DNA of 64,000 nt from Bradyrhizobium betae. Lineage in GTDB: Bacteria; Pseudomonadota; Alphaproteobacteria; Rhizobiales; Xanthobacteraceae. The stretch is taken from NCBI RefSeq assembly GCF_008932115.1, contig NZ_CP044543.1, forward strand, positions 4,098,501-4,162,500, given 5' to 3'. Both the position numbers and the translations under genes were made by a program. How positions within the stretch are numbered: the first letter of the stretch is position 1; the number at the start of each line of letters is the position of its first letter. Below the pieces are notes generated by a model. The model had not been told where the DNA came from. It worked only from the letters and a program-made list of their open reading frames with translations, and did not search any database. Below, in pieces: positions 56,714-64,000 of the stretch.

Positions 56714-57535
56714 TCAGCTTTTTGCTGACTTCTTTTTGGATTGCGGCATCAGTCCACCGAGTGCCGCTTCGATGTTCCTTACCATCGCAAGCAGACGCGG
56801 TCCAATGTCGTTGATCAAACGCTCTTCCGTGAAGCGGAATGCGGGCGCGCCGCAATTGAATGCGTAAGGTCCGGTTCCGTCGTTGAGCCTGAGCGCGACG
56901 CCCGCGGCGCCGATGTCGTCATGCCAGTCGCCGACGGAAATCGCGAAGCCGTATTTCGCGACGGTTTCGCCGGAACGCTCCAGTCCGTCGCGCATCTTGG
57001 GCCAGCGGCTGCCGTAATGTTCACGCAGGACGCGCGACACTTCGGCGCGATTGTCTTCGTCGAGCGCCCAGAAATAGGCGCGGCCCATCGCGCTGGTTGC
57101 AATCGGCACGCGAGAACCGACGTCCAGTTGAACGCCGACCGTCTCGCTGCCGCGACTCTGCCCGAAATAGATCATGCTGTGACGGTCGCGGCCGCCGATC
57201 GCGACGGCGCCGCCCGTCGCGCGCATCATGTCGTCGCGGAACGGTTCGGACAAATGCCGAACACCGAGATTGGCCAGCGCCGCGTAACCGAGCGCCATCG
57301 CGGCCGGCGCGAGCTGATATTTCTCGAAACGGGGAACCGGTGTCAGGTAGCCAAGCTTCGTCAACGTGTAGGTCAGCCGTGACACCGTCGGCTTCGGCAG
57401 ATTCGTGCGGGCCGCGATTTCCTGGTTGCCGAGAAGGCCGTCGCTGGGGTGGAATGCGCGCAATACATCAAGTCCGCGGGAAAGCGCGACGACGAAATTC
57501 CGGTCGGTCGCTGTCTTCTTTCCTGTACGCTTCAT
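56714..57535 (-). CDS. IclR-family transcriptional regulator
   Basis: 273 residues from ATG 57535; the frame is open to 57682, but that region contains a dyad and no family similarity. Winged helix (about 14-80: GLDVLRAFHPSDGLLGNQEI and TNLPKPTVSRLTYTLTKLGY) and the IclR effector domain (about 95-255: HSMIYFGQSRGSETVGVQLD, RVPIATSAMGRAYFWALDED and TGPYAFNCGAPAF). Divergent from the pim-type operon and upstream of the transporter, so it may control both. Effector probably an acyl-CoA or dicarboxylate; inference. Confidence 0.88.
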   Translation of the reverse strand: MKRTGKKTATDRNFVVALSRGLDVLRAFHPSDGLLGNQEIAARTNLPKPTVSRLTYTLTKLGYLTPVPRFEKYQLAPAAMALGYAALANLGVRHLSEPFRDDMMRATGGAVAIGGRDRHSMIYFGQSRGSETVGVQLDVGSRVPIATSAMGRAYFWALDEDNRAEVSRVLREHYGSRWPKMRDGLERSGETVAKYGFAISVGDWHDDIGAAGVALRLNDGTGPYAFNCGAPAFRFTEERLINDIGPRLLAMVRNIEAALGGLMPQSKKKSAKS

Positions 57536-57602
57536 CCCTGATCTGCTTCTTGCGCGGAGTCGTTGACAACGTCCGTGCTTCAAAATAACCCTGCCGTCAA
57601 GA

Positions 57603-57621
57603 TGCGGAATTAAATTCCGCA
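57603..57621. promoter_or_regulatory. Perfect dyad between IclR and pimF
   Basis: TGCGGAATT (57603-57611), one central A, AATTCCGCA (57613-57621). The 9-bp perfect arms and AT core match the style of IclR-family operators. It lies 45 bp before the pimF start and 68 bp before the regulator start. Confidence 0.75.
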
Positions 57622-57665
57622 CCGCGAAATCGAACAAAGTAGCATCCCCACCAAGGAGGGACACC

Positions 57666-59762
<2,097 letters not shown>

Positions 59763-59781
59763 TGGCCGCTGTCTATCCTCT

Positions 59782-59888
59782 CGTCATTCCGGGATGGCCC
59801 GAAGGGCCAGGCCCGGAATCCATTCCGCCGTCGAGTATGCCGCTCGATGGATTCCGGGCTCGCGACTTCGTCGCGCCCCGGAATGACA
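59782..59888. repeat. Intergenic palindromic element, CGTCATTCCGG type
   Basis: CGTCATTCCGGG at the left and CCCCGGAATGACA at the right, with GGAATCCATTCCG and ATGGATTCCGGGC inside. Sits between pimF and pimA. Confidence 0.85.
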
Positions 59889-59907
59889 TCTGATCCAGTC
59901 GCAGAAA

Positions 59908-61569
59908 ATGACCCATCCCGGCGAACAGTTTTACCCCGAGGGCGTGCGTTGGGACGATCCCATCGCCCAGGGCACGCTGCCAGACCTGTTGTCGAACGCC
60001 GCCGCGAACTACGGCCCGCGCACCGCGCTCGAATTCCGGGAGCGTCCGATCACCTATACCGAGCTCGCCGCGATGGCCGAGCGCGCGGCGGCGGCGTTCC
60101 TGCGCGCCGGCTGCGGCAAGAATAGCTCCGTCGCGCTGTTCCTCGGCAACACGCCGGACCATCCCGTCAATTTCTTCGGCGCGCTCAAGGCCGGCGCCCG
60201 CGTCGCGCATCTGTCGCCGCTCGACGGCGAGATCGCGCTGACCCACAAGGTCTCGGACTCCGGCTCGCGCCTGCTGGTCACCTCGAATCTCGCGGCGCTG
60301 CTGCCGACGGCACTGAAGTTCCTGGAGAAGGGCCTGATCGACCGCCTCGTCGTCTGCGAGGACGACAATTGGGGCAAGGTCGGCACGCCGCAGGCCGCGA
60401 TCCCTGATGATCCCCGCATCGTCACCTTCAAGGCCTTCGTCGAGGGCGCGGCCGCGCCGGCGCAATGGCCTGTTGTCACGGCCGACGACGTCGCGCTGCT
60501 GCAATATACCGGCGGCACCACCGGTCTGCCCAAGGGCGCGATGCTCAGCCACGGCAATCTCACCGCGGCGGTGTCGGTCTACGACGTCTGGGGCAAGCCG
60601 GCGCGGGCGGCGCGTGGCGGTGTCGTCGAGCGCGTGATCTGCGTGCTGCCGCTATTCCACATCTACGCGCTCACCGTCGTGCTGCTGTCCTCGCTCAGCC
60701 GCGGCAATCTGATCTCGCTGCACCAGCGCTTCGACGTCGAAGCCGTGATGCGCGACATCGAAGTGAAGCGCGCGACCTATTTTCCGGGCGTGCCGACGAT
60801 GTGGATCGCGATCGCGGCGCTTCCGGATCTGGACAAGCGCGACTTTTCCTCGCTCGCCACCGTCGGCTCCGGCGGCGCGCCGCTGCCGGTGGAAATCGCA
60901 AGTCTGTTCGAACGCAAGGTCGGCAAGAAGCTCAAGAGCGGCTGGGGCATGACCGAGACCTGCTCGCCCGGCACCGGCCATCCGCCCACAGGCCCGGACA
61001 AGCCGGGGTCGATCGGCCTGATGCTGCCCGGCATCGAGCTCGACGTCGTCTCGCTGGAGAACCCGACCAGGGTGCTGCCGCCGGGCGAAGTCGGCGAGAT
61101 CCGCATCAAGGGCCCGAACGTCACCCGGGGCTACTGGAACAAGCCGAAGGAATCCGCGGAGTCCTTTGCCGACGGCCGCTTCCTCACCGGCGACATCGGC
61201 TATGTCGACACCGACGGCTATTTCTTCCTGGTCGACCGCAAGAAGGACATGATCATCTCCGGCGGCTTCAACGTCTATCCGCAGATGATCGAGCAGGCGA
61301 TCTACACCATTCCGGGCGTGCACGAGGTGATCGTGCTCGGCATCCCCGACCAGTATCGCGGCGAGGCGGCCAAGGCCTTCATCAAGCTCAAGCCCGGCGC
61401 AAAGCCGCTCACGCTCGACGAGCTGCGCGCGCAACTCGCCGGCAAGGTCGGCAAGCACGAATTGCCGGCCGAAGTCGAATTCGTCGACGAACTGCCGCGC
61501 ACGCCGGTCGGAAAACTGTCGCGCCACGAATTGCGCCAGCAGCAGAAACCCGCACAATCCACTCCATAG
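59908..61569 (+). CDS. pimA: Dicarboxylate/fatty acid CoA ligase (PimA-like)
   Basis: 553 residues of the AMP-forming ligase family: P-loop YTGGTTGLPKGAMLSHG, A5 motif GWGMTETCSPG, the FLTGDIGYVDTDGYF acidic motif and the C-terminal lysine PVGKLSRHELRQQ. It activates the acid that PimC/PimD and PimF then oxidise; in R. palustris PimA takes dicarboxylic and fatty acids of broad length. Separated from pimF by a palindromic repeat, so it may have its own promoter. Confidence 0.88.
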   Translation: MTHPGEQFYPEGVRWDDPIAQGTLPDLLSNAAANYGPRTALEFRERPITYTELAAMAERAAAAFLRAGCGKNSSVALFLGNTPDHPVNFFGALKAGARVAHLSPLDGEIALTHKVSDSGSRLLVTSNLAALLPTALKFLEKGLIDRLVVCEDDNWGKVGTPQAAIPDDPRIVTFKAFVEGAAAPAQWPVVTADDVALLQYTGGTTGLPKGAMLSHGNLTAAVSVYDVWGKPARAARGGVVERVICVLPLFHIYALTVVLLSSLSRGNLISLHQRFDVEAVMRDIEVKRATYFPGVPTMWIAIAALPDLDKRDFSSLATVGSGGAPLPVEIASLFERKVGKKLKSGWGMTETCSPGTGHPPTGPDKPGSIGLMLPGIELDVVSLENPTRVLPPGEVGEIRIKGPNVTRGYWNKPKESAESFADGRFLTGDIGYVDTDGYFFLVDRKKDMIISGGFNVYPQMIEQAIYTIPGVHEVIVLGIPDQYRGEAAKAFIKLKPGAKPLTLDELRAQLAGKVGKHELPAEVEFVDELPRTPVGKLSRHELRQQQKPAQSTP

Positions 61570-61594
61570 ACAAGAAAGCTCACAGGAGGATCCG

Positions 61595-62785
61595 ATGGAT
61601 CTCGCATTCACGAAAGAAGAGCAGGCGTTTCGCGAGGAAGTGCGATCATTCTTCCGCGACAACGTGCCGCCGGATACGCGGCGCAAGCTGGTCGAGGGCC
61701 GTCATCTCTCGAAGGACGAGATGGTGACGTGGTGGCGCATCCTCAACAAGAAGGGCTGGGGCACCAGCCACTGGCCGACGCAGTATGGCGGCACGGGGTG
61801 GAGCTCCGTGCAGCACTACATCTTCAACGAGGAGCTGCAGTCCTATCCGGCGCCGCAGCCGCTCGCCTTCGGCGTCAGCATGGTCGGCCCGGTCATCTAC
61901 ACCTTCGGCAACGAGGAGCAGAAGAAGAAGTACCTGCCGCGCATCGCCAATGTCGACGACTGGTGGTGCCAGGGCTTCTCCGAGCCCGGCTCCGGCTCCG
62001 ACCTCGCCTCGCTGAAGACGAAGGCCGAGCGCAAGGGCGACAAGTGGATCATCAACGGCCAGAAGACCTGGACCACGCTGGCCCAGCACGCCGACATGAT
62101 CTTCTGTCTCTGCCGCACCGACAACAATGCCAAGAAGCAGATGGGCATCTCCTTCATCGTGTTCTCGATGAAGTCGAAGGGCGTCACGGTGCGTCCGATC
62201 CAGACCATCGACGGCGGCCACGAAGTCAACGAAGTCTTCTTCGACAACGTCGAGGTGCCCATCGAGAATCTGATCGGCGAGGAGAACAAGGGTTGGGATT
62301 ACGCCAAATTCCTGCTCGGCAACGAGCGCACCGGCATCGCGCGCGTCGGCGTCTCCAAGGAGCGGCTGCGCCGCATCCGCGAACTCGCCGGCAAGGTCGA
62401 ATCCGCAGGCAAGCCGATCATCCAGGACGCCGCCTTCCGCGAGAAGCTGGCGGCCTGCGAGATCGAGCTGAAGGCGCTCGAGCTCACCCAGCTCCGCGTC
62501 GTCGCCGACGAAGGCAAGCACGGCAAGGGCAAGCCCAATCCGGCGTCGTCCGTGCTGAAGATCAAGGGCTCCGAGATCCAGCAGACCACCACCGAGCTCC
62601 TGATGGAAGTGATCGGACCCTTCGCCGCGCCCTACGACGTGCACGGCGACGACGGCTCCAACGAAGCCATGGACTGGACCGCCCAGATCGCGCCGAGCTA
62701 CTTCAACAACCGCAAGGTCTCGATCTACGGCGGCTCCAACGAGATCCAGCGCAACATCATCGCCAAGGCGGTGCTGGGGCTGTGA
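61595..62785 (+). CDS. pimC: Acyl-CoA dehydrogenase, large subunit (PimC-like)
   Basis: 396 residues, flavoprotein. Start is set by AGGAGG 5 bases upstream. Acyl-CoA dehydrogenase fold: MDLAFTKEEQAFREEVRSFF, WWCQGFSEPGSGSDLASLKT and FCLCRTDNN; the C-terminal motif SIYGGSNEIQRNIIAKAVLG closes it. 25 bp after the ligase gene. Works with the next gene product as a heteromeric enzyme that makes the 2,3-enoyl-CoA, as proposed for pimeloyl-CoA dehydrogenase. Confidence 0.92.
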   Translation: MDLAFTKEEQAFREEVRSFFRDNVPPDTRRKLVEGRHLSKDEMVTWWRILNKKGWGTSHWPTQYGGTGWSSVQHYIFNEELQSYPAPQPLAFGVSMVGPVIYTFGNEEQKKKYLPRIANVDDWWCQGFSEPGSGSDLASLKTKAERKGDKWIINGQKTWTTLAQHADMIFCLCRTDNNAKKQMGISFIVFSMKSKGVTVRPIQTIDGGHEVNEVFFDNVEVPIENLIGEENKGWDYAKFLLGNERTGIARVGVSKERLRRIRELAGKVESAGKPIIQDAAFREKLAACEIELKALELTQLRVVADEGKHGKGKPNPASSVLKIKGSEIQQTTTELLMEVIGPFAAPYDVHGDDGSNEAMDWTAQIAPSYFNNRKVSIYGGSNEIQRNIIAKAVLGL

Positions 62786-62804
62786 TCGATTGAACAAATG
62801 ACGC

Positions 62805-62903
62805 TGTCGTCCCCCGCGAAGGCGGGGGACCCAGTACGCCGCGGCGGTCGTGAGTCCCATAGACGCTTGCGTTTACTGGATTCCCGCTTTCGCGGGGATG
62901 ACA
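62805..62903. repeat. Intergenic palindromic element, TGTCGTCCCCCGC type
   Basis: TGTCGTCCCCCGCGAAGGCG to CGCTTTCGCGGGGATGACA, with CCCAGTAC and TTACTGGATTCC inside. Lies between pimC and pimD. Confidence 0.85.
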
Positions 62904-62953
62904 TCCGAGGGTGAGGCGACGGCAGGGCAATTTCCGCCGATTTGGAGAGAAAC

Positions 62954-64000
62954 ATGGATTTTGATTTGACCGAGGAGCAGCGGCTTCTCAAGGATAGCAT
63001 CGACGGCCTCTTGACCGATTCCTACGATTTCGAGAGCCGCAAGAAGTATATGAAAGAGAAGGGCGGCTGGAGCAAAGCCGTCTGGGGCAAGCTCGCCGAG
63101 CAGGGCCTGCTCGGACTTCCCTTCGCGGAAGCCGATGGCGGCTTCGGCGGCGGCGGCGTGGAAACCATGATCGTGATGGAAGCGCTCGGCAAGGCGCTGG
63201 TGCTCGAGCCGTATCTCGCCACGGTCGTGATCGGCGGCGGCTTCCTGCGCCACGCCGGCACCGACGCGCAGAAGGCCGCGCATGTGCCCGGGATCATCGA
63301 CGGCAGCAAGACGCTCGCTTTCGCCCAGCTCGAGAAGAACTCGCGCTATGATCTGTTCGACGTCACCACGACCGCGAAGAAGAAGGGCGACGGCTGGGTC
63401 ATCGACGGCGAAAAATTCGTCGTGCTCAACGGCGAGAACGCCGACACCTTGATTGTCACCGCGCGCACCAAGGGCGCCCGCCGCGACACCGGCGGCATCG
63501 GCGTGTTCCTGGTGCCGGCGAACGCGAAGGGCGTGACGAAGAAATCGTATCCGACCCAGGATGGCCTGCACGCCGCCGACATCACCTTCACCGCTGTCGA
63601 GGTCGGCGCTGATGCCGTGCTCGGCAATCCCGAGGACGGCCTCGCGCTGATCGAGCGCGTCGTCGATGAGGCCCGCATTGCGCTCTGCGCCGAGGCGGTC
63701 GGCCTGATGGACGAGTCGCTCAAGACCACGGTCGAGTACATCAAGACGCGCAAGCAGTTCGGCGTCGCGATCGGCTCGTTCCAGAGCCTGCAGCATCGCG
63801 CCTCCGACATGTTCGTCGCCGCCGAGCAGGCGCGCTCGATGTCGATGTTCGCGACCATGGCCGGCGATTTCGAGAACGCCAAGGAGCGCAGCAACGCGAT
63901 CGCCGCGGCCAAGGTGCAGATCGGCAAGTCGCTGAAGTTCGTCGGACAGCAGGCGATTCAGCTCCACGGCGGCATCGGCATGACCATGGAGGCCAAGATC
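62954..64000 (+). CDS. pimD: Acyl-CoA dehydrogenase, small subunit (PimD-like), cut by window end
   Basis: 349 codons are visible from ATG 62954 (GGAGAG upstream), and the frame runs off the right edge; the family has about 380. Acyl-CoA dehydrogenase fold: MDFDLTEEQRLLKDSIDGLL, GLPFAEADGGFGGGGVE, LMDESLKTTVEYIKTRKQFG and QQAIQLHGGIGMTMEAKI. The usual substrate-specificity region is shortened relative to PimC. It forms the partner of PimC. Confidence 0.88.
   Translation, partial: MDFDLTEEQRLLKDSIDGLLTDSYDFESRKKYMKEKGGWSKAVWGKLAEQGLLGLPFAEADGGFGGGGVETMIVMEALGKALVLEPYLATVVIGGGFLRHAGTDAQKAAHVPGIIDGSKTLAFAQLEKNSRYDLFDVTTTAKKKGDGWVIDGEKFVVLNGENADTLIVTARTKGARRDTGGIGVFLVPANAKGVTKKSYPTQDGLHAADITFTAVEVGADAVLGNPEDGLALIERVVDEARIALCAEAVGLMDESLKTTVEYIKTRKQFGVAIGSFQSLQHRASDMFVAAEQARSMSMFATMAGDFENAKERSNAIAAAKVQIGKSLKFVGQQAIQLHGGIGMTMEAKI

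Overview
The window is about 64 kb of GC-rich alphaproteobacterial chromosome. I infer a Bradyrhizobium or close relative (Rhodopseudomonas-like). The reasons are several LivK-type uptake systems, a pobA/feruloyl-CoA synthase region, a pim-type dicarboxylate operon, and at least ten intergenic palindromic elements of the kind scattered through these genomes. I see no rRNA, tRNA, CRISPR array, transposase, integrase or prophage gene.

Region 1 (1-7.9 kb): a yhiI-rbbA-yhhJ type ABC export operon on the minus strand whose last gene carries a one-base frameshift. Next comes a scrambled pseudogene block (4.9-6.7 kb) made of pieces of an acyl-CoA synthetase, a sugar ABC permease in inverted orientation and a sugar ABC ATPase. 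An AraC-type regulator follows.

Region 2 (7.9-14.2 kb): a LivK-type binding protein divergent from an acyl-CoA synthetase and a quinone-oxidoreductase-like enzyme, then a MetX-like alpha/beta hydrolase and a fatty acid desaturase.

Region 3 (14.5-28.1 kb): a three-gene operon of hybrid histidine kinase, Hpt protein and REC-EAL protein, which looks like a complete phosphorelay ending in c-di-GMP hydrolysis. After it lie a small secreted protein, a WYL regulator divergent from a GST across a perfect 13-bp dyad, a crotonase, a CNBD potassium channel of the MloK1 type, two tiny membrane peptides, a membrane-anchored TAXI protein without a TRAP permease, a DUF3307 protein, a hypothetical protein, a YkgJ-type cysteine protein, a second WYL regulator and a second GST.

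Region 4 (28.1-46.1 kb): a lignin-aromatic (hydroxycinnamate/4-hydroxybenzoate) region. It holds a minus-strand operon of crotonase, feruloyl-CoA synthase, SDR, 4-hydroxybenzoyl-CoA-type thioesterase and a LivK-type binding protein. It also holds a TRAP transporter divergent from pobA, a Liv permease/ATPase set with a LivM-LivG fusion, and a MarR regulator. The content parallels the cou/tar genes of Rhodopseudomonas palustris as I recall them. Three promoter regions share a 15-bp dyad of form (G/A)TTAT-N5-ATAA(C/T), which I propose is the operator of the MarR protein.

Region 5 (46.2-64 kb): a glycerate 2-kinase, then four tandem LivK-type binding-protein genes, each with its own downstream hairpin, behind one LivG-F-H-M transporter. 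An IclR regulator sits at a perfect dyad divergent from a pim-type beta-oxidation operon (pimF, pimA, pimC, pimD), which runs off the right edge. Uptake and CoA-dependent oxidation of aliphatic dicarboxylates or fatty acids is the likely joint role.
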